A stretch of DNA of 64,000 bases from Prochlorococcus sp. AG-409-P03 (GCA_003215295.1 QCKN01000003.1:1-64000); one strand, 5' to 3'. Shown: positions 1-5,233, counted from the first letter of the stretch. The notes: a model not told the origin generated them from the letters alone. Numbers and translations are program-made.

Positions 1-8
1 ACTCCAAC

Positions 9-128
9 ATGGTTCACTGCCTCTGCTGTGATACCCTCGTTCCTCTCTCACACCTAGATGATAGGTTCGTCTCATTCCAAGTCTGCGTCCCGTGCGCGGA
101 TGCATTCGCCAAGGACATCGCAAAGTAA
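9..128 (+). CDS. small two-CxxC-type zinc-binding peptide, possibly 5'-truncated
   Basis: A 39-residue frame from ATG at 9 to TAA at 126-128. It has cysteines grouped as CLCC near residues 4-7 and CVPC near residues 26-29, the pattern of a minimal zinc ribbon. The frame stays open to the window edge, so the true start may lie upstream. It resembles in layout the small zinc peptide at 2149-2301, and both sit directly upstream of near-identical promoters. Function unknown; a transcription or translation modulator is only a guess. Confidence 0.5.
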   Translation: MVHCLCCDTLVPLSHLDDRFVSFQVCVPCADAFAKDIAK

Positions 129-142
129 ATCCGAGAAACCTC

Positions 143-171
143 TTGCAATCCCCTTCAACTCCTGATATAAT
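143..171 (+). promoter_or_regulatory. sigma70-type promoter for leaderless gene at 178
   Basis: TTGCAA (143-148), a 17-base spacer and TATAAT (166-171). The last -10 base is six bases from the ATG at 178, so the expected transcription start is at or next to the start codon and there is no room for a ribosome binding site. Confidence 0.75.
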
Positions 172-177
172 ACACGC

Positions 178-372
178 ATGAAAGACACAGAGCTTATGGG
201 TGATGCCCTTGAAGAGTACGAGCAGGTTCAGGTCCTAGAGGCCATGGCTGATGAGTCCGAGATGACCGAGAAGGACATGGATGACTGGTATCAGTACCTG
301 CTAGACAAGGAGCTTGCGCGTGAGGAGCGTGAGATCTGGTCTGATTTCTGGAACGACAAGGAGCGAGCATGA
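178..372 (+). CDS. small acidic protein, leaderless start
   Basis: A 64-residue, Glu/Asp-rich, probably helical protein of unknown function. The start is fixed by the promoter six bases upstream. Its stop TGA overlaps the ATG of the next small gene (ATGA), which points to translational coupling in a three-gene unit 178-775. The strong net negative charge is typical of small early phage proteins, but I recognise no family. Confidence 0.7.
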   Translation: MKDTELMGDALEEYEQVQVLEAMADESEMTEKDMDDWYQYLLDKELAREEREIWSDFWNDKERA

Positions 373-461
373 CTCGATCAAGACGAGACGCCATCGAAGG
401 CGCAATTTTCTTTCTTGCCATCACAAGTGGCGCAATTCTCACCCTTATAGGTATTCTCTAA
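369..461 (+). CDS. 30-residue single-pass membrane peptide
   Basis: ATG at 369 overlaps the previous stop (ATGA), and its own TAA (459-461) overlaps the next ATG (TAATG). The peptide has a basic N-terminus (MTRSRR) followed by one hydrophobic helix of about 19 residues reaching the C-terminus, so an inner-membrane single pass with N-in topology is likely. The perfect double coupling is the main evidence that it is translated. Function unknown. Confidence 0.6.
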   Translation: MTRSRRDAIEGAIFFLAITSGAILTLIGIL

Positions 462-775
462 TGCAGTTACTCACAGACAAAATCAAAGACGCTCTCCCCT
501 CTCTCTACTCCACCGAAGACATTCCGTGCGAGGATAAAGAGGTTATCGTGAAATTCTTCAACCCGATGGGCTCTCAGACTTGGGAGATTGTCGAGGGCTC
601 TGAGGAGCCCGATGGTGAGTGGATCCTCTTTGGTAAGTGTGACCTCGGCTATGGTCCCGAGTGGGGGTATGTGACGCTCTCTGAGCTTCAGAGCTTGAGC
701 GTTGGCTTCGGTCTTGGGATCGAGCGTGATATCTGCGTGAACTCCCACCTCCACGATGAGTGGGCTGCGATGTAA
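461..775 (+). CDS. DUF2958 family protein
   Basis: The 104-residue product beginning MQLLTDKIKDALPSLYS matches my memory of the DUF2958 family found on plasmids and phages: N-terminal LLTDKI..LP.LYS, a central VKFFNP segment, and WGYVTLSEL followed by IERD near the C-terminus. The family function is unknown. I chose the ATG at 461 because it overlaps the preceding stop and starts exactly at the family N-terminus; the frame is open further upstream but reads nonsense there. Confidence 0.8.
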   Translation: MQLLTDKIKDALPSLYSTEDIPCEDKEVIVKFFNPMGSQTWEIVEGSEEPDGEWILFGKCDLGYGPEWGYVTLSELQSLSVGFGLGIERDICVNSHLHDEWAAM

Positions 776-802
776 TTCCCAGATTTTCCTAGCAAATCCC
801 AA

Positions 803-856
803 ATCGGGGGGGCGGCTGCGCCGAGTGTAAGTATACAATCCACAAGCACTTACGAC
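803..856 (+). repeat. dispersed hairpin plus 28-mer element, copy 1
   Basis: A G-run and a CGGC-TGC-GCCG hairpin are followed at 827-854 by the 28-base core GTAAGT...ACTTACG, whose ends form an inverted repeat. It lies between the stop at 775 and the promoter at 899. Four more copies follow at 2024, 3134, 4060 and 4959. Confidence 0.85.
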
Positions 857-898
857 CATTTTTACCCTAGGAAACTTCAAAGAAAGTGAGAAGAGTTC

Positions 899-926
899 TT
901 GATCCTACCTCAGATTATGTTATAAT
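899..926 (+). promoter_or_regulatory. sigma70-type promoter for leaderless gene at 934
   Basis: TTGATC (899-904), a 16-base spacer and TATAAT (921-926). Seven bases separate the -10 box from ATG 934. Confidence 0.7.
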
Positions 927-933
927 ACTCCCC

Positions 934-1329
934 ATGAACGAAACCAAACGAACGCGGAGGACACCCGAGCAACTGATCGCAGATGCTCAGTCCCGCTTGG
1001 ACAAGCTCCAAGCCAAAGCTGCTGAAACCGAGGCAGCGTCTAACCCGCTTCTCGCTCCTCTCCTCACGGAGATCAAGGAAGTTGAGAAGGCCGAGCTTAT
1101 GGCTCGAAAAGGATTCTCCAAGGGTCCACAAAACTTTGACGAGCGGATTGCCAAGGCACAAGCTCGTATCGACAAGATCACCGCGCAGCAGGCTGAGGCC
1201 GAGCAAGTGATCGAGAATGCGAAGTCTCGCAAGAAATTCCTCAAGGTTGCTCTTGCTGACCTGACGCAAGCTATTGCCAAAGGCGAGGATATCACCGAGG
1301 GTGATGTATTTCTCGCACTTGAGGCTTGA
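934..1329 (+). CDS. coiled-coil protein, leaderless start
   Basis: A 131-residue protein rich in Ala, Glu, Lys and Gln, with heptad-like stretches across roughly residues 12-115 (repeated AKAQARIDKI-type segments), so a long helical coiled coil is expected. The N-terminal dozen residues are basic. The ATG at 934 is preferred over an upstream GTG at 886 because the -10 box at 921-926 would lie inside the longer frame. No catalytic motif is visible. Function unknown. Confidence 0.7.
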   Translation: MNETKRTRRTPEQLIADAQSRLDKLQAKAAETEAASNPLLAPLLTEIKEVEKAELMARKGFSKGPQNFDERIAKAQARIDKITAQQAEAEQVIENAKSRKKFLKVALADLTQAIAKGEDITEGDVFLALEA

Positions 1330-1354
1330 TTTTCATGGGGGGCCATGGTATAAT
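1326..1354 (+). promoter_or_regulatory. sigma70-type promoter for the 1392 gene
   Basis: TTGATT (1326-1331), a 17-base spacer and TATAAT (1349-1354). The expected start near 1361 leaves a leader of about 30 bases with AGAGGA before ATG 1392. Unlike most of its neighbours, this transcript has a leader. Confidence 0.7.
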
Positions 1355-1391
1355 GGTCCCTCATTCACCAAAACCCCTTTAGAGGAAACCG

Positions 1392-1610
1392 ATGCTTAAC
1401 AACATCACCAACATCGTGCGCTCAAACCAGAGCGCGGTCATGGTTCGGGTTGGCTCTGGTAGCTCTGCTATCTACACCATCTTCGACCTCTCGACGCGAA
1501 GCAACAGCTTCACAGGCACCCTTGCTGGAGCCAAGTCTGCTTGGAACCGCAAGTACAAGCGTTCTCGCCAGTATGTGGCGCAGGGTAACCACCGTTACCT
1601 AAACGCCTAG
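1392..1610 (+). CDS. small basic protein of unknown function
   Basis: A 72-residue Ser/Arg/Asn-rich protein with a proper Shine-Dalgarno (AGAGGA, 1381-1386). A SxSSAIYTIFDLS segment and a basic C-terminus (KYKRSRQY) suggest a small nucleic-acid-binding beta protein, but no family is recognised. The stop codon TAG abuts a long structured non-coding stretch (1610-2012), so this gene may sit at the 5' end of that RNA's transcript. Confidence 0.65.
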   Translation: MLNNITNIVRSNQSAVMVRVGSGSSAIYTIFDLSTRSNSFTGTLAGAKSAWNRKYKRSRQYVAQGNHRYLNA

Positions 1611-2012
1611 GACGCTAGGCACTCGGCTGGGCGAGTATAAACAGCCATTAGGCCCAGAGCGTCCCCACCCCATAATGCCCAATCACGGAACTAGTGAGTG
1701 AATCGGTAGGGGTGGGGGGTTGGAAATTCGGAGAGGCATCGGGAGGCATCCTGATGCGGGTCGCATAATAAGAGTTTTGTTGCTCTCTAGTGCAGACAGG
1801 CCTTAGCCAATGCCCAAATGGGTGAGGAGTGGTCGAGGGATTATTCCCGTTTGTCGTAGGCGATAACGAACCAGTAACATGGAGTCTTGCAGGTAATACA
1901 TTAAGTCCTGCCCCTTTCTCTCCGTCTTTCCTCTCACCCCTGGTTCGCCCCTGCTTCTTTTTCTACGCATTACCAATTGGAAAAGAAAAAGGTTGCGAGC
2001 GAGGGGTTTTTT
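1610..2012 (+). ncRNA. candidate ~400-base structured RNA ending in a terminator
   Basis: No plausible gene lies on the plus strand here, but nested helices are dense. GGACGCT (1610-1616) pairs with AGCGTCC (1658-1664), with inner CTGGGC/GCCCAG. ACTCG/CGAGT lies at 1621-1636. CCCCACCCC (1663-1671) can pair with GGGGTGGGG (1709-1717). Shorter hairpins at 1736-1757, GGGATTATTCCC and CCCAAATGGG follow. The stretch ends in an 11-of-12-pair stem (1937-1948 with 1995-2006) followed by six T. A long 3' UTR or a trans-acting RNA are both possible. It does not look like a tRNA or rRNA. Confidence 0.5.
1937..2012 (+). terminator. long-stem rho-independent terminator
   Basis: The CCCCTGGTTCGC arm (1937-1948) pairs with GCGAGCGAGGGG (1995-2006) with one mismatch. 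An inner CTTTTTC/GAAAAAG helix sits within, and TTTTTT follows at 2007-2012. It closes the 1392 transcription unit. Confidence 0.7.
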
Positions 2013-2021
2013 GTTGACATT

Positions 2022-2068
2022 TCGCGGCGGCACGACAGACCGTAAGTATACAATCCACAAGAGGTTAG
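2022..2068 (+). repeat. dispersed hairpin plus 28-mer element, copy 2
   Basis: CGCGGCGGCACGACAG is followed by GTAAGTATACAATCCACAAG from 2042. The distal arm is diverged (GGTTAG instead of ACTTAC), making this the most degenerate of the five copies. It follows the terminator at 2012. Confidence 0.75.
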
Positions 2069-2148
2069 AGCAGTCTCAATAATGAAACCAGGACAGATAA
2101 ATCAGAGAAATCACCTTCGGTTTGCCGAGTTTTGCCCCTTAACTATAT

Positions 2149-2301
2149 ATGAACAACGAATCCAAAGTCGAGTGCTGGGAGTGTGGGCAGGTCTTCCCTG
2201 ATCGTGTCTCCCTTGTCCAGCGTGTGTCCTACCTCATCTTCTGCAAATCCTGCTGGGCTGTCCACCCTTGGAACCCAAAAGAAATCTTGGAAACCTCTTG
2301 A
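2149..2301 (+). CDS. small zinc-ribbon peptide
   Basis: A 50-residue frame, ATG 2149 to TGA 2301, with CWEC (residues 9-12) and CKSC (residues 33-36): a compact two-CxxC zinc ribbon. No clear Shine-Dalgarno is present, and an AT-rich TATATA abuts the ATG. The stop lies inside the -35 box of the next promoter, exactly as expected if this gene and the one at 9-128 belong to duplicated gene-plus-promoter cassettes. Confidence 0.6.
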   Translation: MNNESKVECWECGQVFPDRVSLVQRVSYLIFCKSCWAVHPWNPKEILETS

Positions 2302-2326
2302 CCTTCCCCACAAACCCTGTTATAAT
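2298..2326 (+). promoter_or_regulatory. sigma70-type promoter for leaderless gene at 2333
   Basis: TTGACC (2298-2303), a 17-base spacer and TATAAT (2321-2326). The 15 bases TATAATACACGCATG are identical to those at 166-180, and the preceding GAAACCTCTTG is shared too, indicating a duplicated promoter. Confidence 0.8.
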
Positions 2327-2332
2327 ACACGC

Positions 2333-2545
2333 ATGAGCTACTTCAATCTCGCTATGGACCTCTCCGACAACATCTTCGCCTATCATCTCTGCGGAGTGCT
2401 AGAGGTCACTCATCGCAACAACCTCCCCTGCCCTTCCCCTGAGAAGCTGGCTAAGGAGTACCTAGAAACCTTCTACGCTGAGGAACTGGCTGAGAAGCTG
2501 GAAGCTGACGCAAACAACGCAACCCCTGAATGGAGTCTTTCCTAA
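2333..2545 (+). CDS. small acidic helical protein, leaderless start
   Basis: A 70-residue protein of unknown function. ATG 2333 is six bases after the -10 box. The middle and C-terminal half (LAKEYLETFYAEELAEKLEA) is predicted amphipathic helix. Its stop TAA shares a base with the next ATG (TAATG), so it is probably coupled to the following two genes. Confidence 0.65.
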   Translation: MSYFNLAMDLSDNIFAYHLCGVLEVTHRNNLPCPSPEKLAKEYLETFYAEELAEKLEADANNATPEWSLS

Positions 2546-2748
2546 TGGATCATCCCTTCCTCGAAATGAAGCTCTCTGAGTTTCAACGCATCTGCGAGTC
2601 GATTGGTATCGACATGGTAGAGCATGGCCCTCTGGCAACAGAGATGTACTGGGATGGCTTCTGCGCTGCTGAAGTGGCCGAGGCTGTCGAACTGATCGAA
2701 CTGAAAGAAGAATTCTCATACTTGGAGGAACCCCCCTATGTTTCCTGA
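2545..2748 (+). CDS. small acidic protein, coupled
   Basis: A 67-residue protein starting at the ATG that overlaps the previous stop. Mostly helical and acidic (AAEVAEAVELIELKEEF). No family recognised. It overlaps the next gene by 11 bases. Confidence 0.6.
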   Translation: MDHPFLEMKLSEFQRICESIGIDMVEHGPLATEMYWDGFCAAEVAEAVELIELKEEFSYLEEPPYVS

Positions 2749-3091
2749 AACTCCTGAATACATGATCATCCCCTGCCATCCTCCTATCACCGATGATATG
2801 AAGCTGGTGAACATCGAAGGCAGACCCTACAAGGGTATGATGGGGGAGATTTCCGAATGGGCTGCTCGTATGGCTCTGCGTGATTTCCCTGTTGGCTCTG
2901 AGCAACTTCTTTCTGAGGTTGTTGACCGTGCTTCTCAGCACCAGATGGATCTCGTCCTCTCCAAGATGGTAGACAACGGACTGCTGGATATGTCTTGGTG
3001 CGATGAGGATGAGGAGTTCAAGTTCTCCCTCACCCCAGGAGGTAAGGAGTGGCACGATGGACTTGAGATGGAGTTCTACGGAGACGCTTGA
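2738..3091 (+). CDS. winged-helix-like small protein
   Basis: A 117-residue protein with a good Shine-Dalgarno (GGAGGA, 11 bases before the ATG). The C-terminal 70 residues read like a winged helix: a helix (LLSEVVDRAS), a recognition-type helix (QHQMDLVLSKMVDNGLL) and a beta wing (EFKFSLTPGGKEWHD). A DNA-binding or protein-docking role is therefore possible, but this is inferred from pattern only. Confidence 0.6.
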   Translation: MFPETPEYMIIPCHPPITDDMKLVNIEGRPYKGMMGEISEWAARMALRDFPVGSEQLLSEVVDRASQHQMDLVLSKMVDNGLLDMSWCDEDEEFKFSLTPGGKEWHDGLEMEFYGDA

Positions 3092-3133
3092 ATTAGCGAA
3101 TAACCCCCCTCAGTTGGCCTCTATTGGCCGATT

Positions 3134-3181
3134 TGGGGGCGGCGCGACCGCGCATAAGTATAGAATCCACAAGCACTTACG
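3134..3181 (+). repeat. dispersed hairpin plus 28-mer element, copy 3
   Basis: GGGGGCGGCGCGACCGCGC is followed by core 3154-3181 (ATAAGTATAGAATCCACAAG then CACTTACG). TAAGT and ACTTA form the inverted ends. It lies between the stop at 3091 and the promoter at 3206. Confidence 0.85.
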
Positions 3182-3205
3182 CCCAAAAGTTTCCCAAGTT
3201 TTCCC

Positions 3206-3233
3206 TTGAGCCTGTCCCCTGTTATGGTATAAT
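3206..3233 (+). promoter_or_regulatory. sigma70-type promoter for leaderless gene at 3241
   Basis: TTGAGC (3206-3211), a 16-base spacer and TATAAT (3228-3233). ATG is seven bases further on. Confidence 0.7.
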
Positions 3234-3240
3234 AGGCGAC

Positions 3241-3549
3241 ATGGAACCGACATACAAAGCACCGCAGATCGACGCCCTCCTCTCTGAAATCATCTTCAAC
3301 GGCAAGGACCGTGCCACCTGTGTCCGTGAGGGCACTTGTGTAACTTGTGATGAGGCCCAAGGTCTCATTGCAACTTCCTTCCGTGATGATGTGTCCCGTA
3401 AAGAGTATCAGATCTCTGGTATGTGCCAGTCCTGCCAAGATGATGTCTTTGGCGTGGGTGAGCCTGAGTCCGACCCTTGGGACAATGAGTGGGCCGATGA
3501 TGACGCTCTAGGCTCTGCTGGGATGGGCACAGATGAGTATTATTTCTAG
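3241..3549 (+). CDS. small acidic cysteine-paired protein, leaderless start
   Basis: A 102-residue protein with cysteines at CVREGTCVTC (residues 27-36) and CQSC (about residues 61-64), which could form one zinc site, followed by a very acidic tail. ATG 3241 is chosen from the promoter seven bases upstream. The upstream in-frame extension runs through the repeat element and is not coding-like. Function unknown; it resembles the other small zinc proteins of this block. Confidence 0.7.
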   Translation: MEPTYKAPQIDALLSEIIFNGKDRATCVREGTCVTCDEAQGLIATSFRDDVSRKEYQISGMCQSCQDDVFGVGEPESDPWDNEWADDDALGSAGMGTDEYYF

Positions 3550-3559
3550 CGGTTTTCGC

Positions 3560-3588
3560 TGGACATTCCACCCTGTCCGTGGTATAAT
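3560..3588 (+). promoter_or_regulatory. sigma70-type promoter with structured leader
   Basis: TGGACA (3560-3565), a 17-base spacer and TATAAT (3583-3588). The leader of about 64 bases contains mutually exclusive short helices (GACTC/GAGTC and ACAGA/TCTGT) and ends in AGAGGA before ATG 3659. Confidence 0.65.
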
Positions 3589-3658
3589 AGGACTCACAGA
3601 TCGGGAGTCTGTGCTAGTTACTCCCACTTCAGTTTCTCTCTTGCAAGAGGATTTCACT

Positions 3659-3880
3659 ATGCGCTCATCTTTTGAGTACAACACCACGGAGGCCAAAATT
3701 CAAGGTCTTTCCGTTCAAGTTGGCGAACTGTTCGCTGACCTCTGGAAGTCTGGCTCTTTCGAGTCTGACCATGCGCTTGAGGCTTACAAGTCTCTTCGTC
3801 GCCTTCTTCCCACCGATGAGTGGACAGGTAGGCATCAGGGAGCTACGGCTGCCCACAAAGCTACCCAAGGCATGGCCTAG
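3659..3880 (+). CDS. small protein upstream of the tmRNA-like RNA
   Basis: A 73-residue protein with an AGAGGA ribosome site seven bases before the ATG. Mostly helical with a basic centre (YKSLRRLL); no family recognised. Its TAG (3878-3880) is followed eight bases later by a 9-bp-stem RNA and then the tmRNA-like RNA, with no intervening promoter, so all three probably share one transcript from the promoter at 3560. The gene at 1392, also with a leader, is likewise followed by structured RNA. Confidence 0.6.
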   Translation: MRSSFEYNTTEAKIQGLSVQVGELFADLWKSGSFESDHALEAYKSLRRLLPTDEWTGRHQGATAAHKATQGMA

Positions 3881-3887
3881 GTAGACA

Positions 3888-3948
3888 GGGGAGACCGCAC
3901 CTATAAAGAGACGGTAAACGGAAACACTCTGCTGAGTGTGGTCTCCCC
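3888..3948 (+). ncRNA. 61-base structured RNA with 9-bp closing stem
   Basis: GGGGAGACC (3888-3896) pairs perfectly with GGTCTCCCC (3940-3948). Inside is the hairpin ACACTC-TGCT-GAGTGT (3924-3939) and an A-rich internal segment. It lies between the small gene and the tmRNA-like RNA and may be a processing signal or a separate RNA. Confidence 0.55.
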
Positions 3949-3955
3949 ACCCTTC

Positions 3956-4036
3956 GGGGGTGTAAAGGAGTTTCGACGGGCTGAGTCCTATAAGGAATCC
4001 GTTCGGACCAGGGTTCGATTCCCTGCACCTCCACCA
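3956..4036 (+). ncRNA. tag-less tmRNA-like RNA (tRNA-like domain only)
   Basis: GGGGGTG (3956-3962) pairs with CACCTCC (4026-4032), followed by A73 and an encoded CCA (4034-4036). The third pair is G-U, the alanyl-tRNA synthetase identity element. TTCGACGGG (3972-3980), the tmRNA 5' signature, takes the place of a D arm. TTCGGAC (4002-4008) lies directly before the T arm CAGGG-TTCGATT-CCCTG (4009-4025), exactly as in tmRNA. Only about 20 bases, folding as ACGG/CCGT and TCC/GGA, replace the hundreds of bases of tag frame and pseudoknots. A degenerate tRNA or an ssrA integration-site remnant are the alternatives. Confidence 0.7.
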
Positions 4037-4059
4037 TTTTATACTTGCAAATCGCATTT

Positions 4060-4107
4060 GCGCGGCGGCGCGTCCGCGTGTAAGTGTACAATCCACAAGG
4101 ACTTAGG
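4060..4107 (+). repeat. dispersed hairpin plus 28-mer element, copy 4
   Basis: GCGCGGCGGCGCGTCCGCG is followed by core 4080-4107 (GTAAGTGTACAATCCACAAG then GACTTAGG). It lies between the tmRNA-like RNA and the promoter at 4132. Confidence 0.85.
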
Positions 4108-4131
4108 GCGAAAAGTTTCTATGGTTTTGTG

Positions 4132-4160
4132 TTGAAATCCCCCTCCTGACCTGATACAAT
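4132..4160 (+). promoter_or_regulatory. sigma70-type promoter for leaderless gene at 4168
   Basis: TTGAAA (4132-4137), a 17-base spacer and TACAAT (4155-4160). ATG is seven bases further on. Confidence 0.7.
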
Positions 4161-4167
4161 AGCCCCC

Positions 4168-4809
4168 ATGAAAACCCAGAGTAGATATCAGAAGAGTTTG
4201 AAAGATCCTAAGACGGGTCTCCTCAAACCAGGATCAAACAACAAGAAGCTAGGATTTCGCATTACCCGTGGAAAGTGGGCAGGTAAGAAGTTGTATTCTC
4301 TCACCCTAGAAGAGAGGACAACTTGCCCAGAGTCCTGCCATCATTGGGACGATTGTTACGGTGATAACATGCCATTCGCGCATCGCTATAAGACCGCAAA
4401 CATCGACCTATTCTTGGAGCGTGAGATTGCATCTTTGATGCAGAAACACAAGGACGGAATCGTGATTCGGCTTCATGTTCTGGGTGATTTCTTTTCGGTT
4501 GATTATGTTAGATTCTGGGAGGAGATGCTATTGACCCATCCCAAACTTGCCCTTTTTGGATATACTGCCAGAGAGGAGGATAAGCATATCGGACAGAGAA
4601 TTTGGCTCATAAACAATCGTTTCTCTGATCGTTGTGTGATTCGATTCTCGCGCAATAAAGAATACGCTTCGGATCATTTATTCGCTGCGGATGAATCATT
4701 TCAGGGTGAGCATTTTGTTTGCCCTGAACAGACAGGCAAAGTGAAAAGCTGTGCAGCTTGTGCGCTTTGTTGGACAACTCAAAAGACCGTAAAGTTTCTA
4801 TCTCACTAG
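4168..4809 (+). CDS. cysteine-rich phage protein, GP88-like
   Basis: A 213-residue protein that I associate with the phage Gene product 88 family: LGFRIT near residues 29-34, then TTCPESCHHWDDCYGDN (about 52-68), a central LHVLGDFFSVDYVRFW segment and a C-terminal cysteine cluster (CPEQ...CAACALCW). About seven cysteines suggest a metal or iron-sulfur site. The family function is not established to my knowledge. Start set by the promoter seven bases upstream. Codon use is more A+T-rich than the rest of this block. Confidence 0.65.
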   Translation: MKTQSRYQKSLKDPKTGLLKPGSNNKKLGFRITRGKWAGKKLYSLTLEERTTCPESCHHWDDCYGDNMPFAHRYKTANIDLFLEREIASLMQKHKDGIVIRLHVLGDFFSVDYVRFWEEMLLTHPKLALFGYTAREEDKHIGQRIWLINNRFSDRCVIRFSRNKEYASDHLFAADESFQGEHFVCPEQTGKVKSCAACALCWTTQKTVKFLSH

Positions 4810-4817
4810 GAGAAATT

Positions 4818-4946
4818 ATGTGGAAAGATGAAAAGAATTATCACTTCTGTGATTGGATTAGGGATAAGTGGTTCGACAAATTGGAAGCGAAGATGAATTT
4901 GGATTGCCCAGACTCATATCAGCTTAGAGGGATAAAAGCGGAGTAG
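4818..4946 (+). CDS. small protein following the GP88-like gene
   Basis: A 42-residue frame with a good ribosome site (AGGAGA, 4809-4814) before ATG 4818, eight bases after the preceding stop. Trp- and Lys-rich N-terminal half (MWKDEKNYHFCDWIRDKWF). No family recognised. It is the last plus-strand gene before the convergent region. Confidence 0.6.
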   Translation: MWKDEKNYHFCDWIRDKWFDKLEAKMNLDCPDSYQLRGIKAE

Positions 4947-4958
4947 GAAGTCCCATTG

Positions 4959-5005
4959 CGGGGCGGCCCCTCCCGCCATAAGTGTAGAATCGACAAGGAC
5001 TTACG
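4959..5005 (+). repeat. dispersed hairpin plus 28-mer element, copy 5
   Basis: GCGGGGCGGCCCCTCCCGCC, a strong GC hairpin of different sequence from the other copies, is followed by core 4978-5005 (ATAAGTGTAGAATCGACAAG then GACTTACG). It is the last copy, at the right edge of the G+C-rich block. Confidence 0.85.
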
Positions 5006-5037
5006 ACAACAAGCTCTAAATAAATCGGACTTTGTTC

Positions 5038-5066
5038 TTGATAATCTAAACTTGGCATGATAAAAT
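5038..5066 (+). promoter_or_regulatory. possible promoter after repeat copy 5
   Basis: TTGATA (5038-5043), a 17-base spacer and TAAAAT (5061-5066), at the same position relative to the repeat as the other promoters. No gene follows. The transcript would contain GTTCTA...TAGAAC (about 5083-5118) enclosing GTCC/GGAC, so a small RNA is conceivable. Confidence 0.4.
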
Positions 5067-5143
5067 ATATGGTAAATGCAAGTTCTAACTAAAGTCCGTA
5101 GGGACAATGGTTTAGAACAAATCAGATTATTTGAGAATTAGAT

Positions 5144-5180
5144 AAAAAAAGACATCACTCTCTAAATTGAGAATGATGCC
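5144..5180 (-). terminator. minus-strand terminator, convergent region
   Basis: The 12-base arms 5169-5180 and 5151-5162 pair with two G-U wobbles, and on the minus strand seven T follow (5150-5144). It would end leftward transcription arriving from beyond 5.4 kb. Confidence 0.65.
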
Positions 5181-5233
5181 TTAGGTAGAGGGTAGCTTTG
5201 GGATCTTATTATAGTCAGAGTATCCAAATAAAT

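Noticed and set aside
314-460. N-terminal extension of the DUF2958 gene
   Set aside because: Basic nonsense-like residues; the family start and the TAATG coupling support ATG 461.
886-933. GTG start at 886 for the coiled-coil gene
   Set aside because: The extension would contain the -10 box, and no ribosome site precedes it.
1700-1830. A second tRNA or rRNA fragment in the structured stretch
   Set aside because: No T arm with an encoded CCA and matching acceptor can be formed; the helices are simple hairpins.
3956-4036. Ordinary tRNA with anticodon-like loop CTATAAG
   Set aside because: The possible anticodon stem has a mismatch, base 38 would be G, and no D arm can be drawn; the D-arm position is exactly the tmRNA TTCGACGGG block.
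803-5005. CRISPR array from the repeated 28-mers
   Set aside because: Copies are about 0.8-1.2 kb apart with genes between them, not regularly spaced by short spacers.
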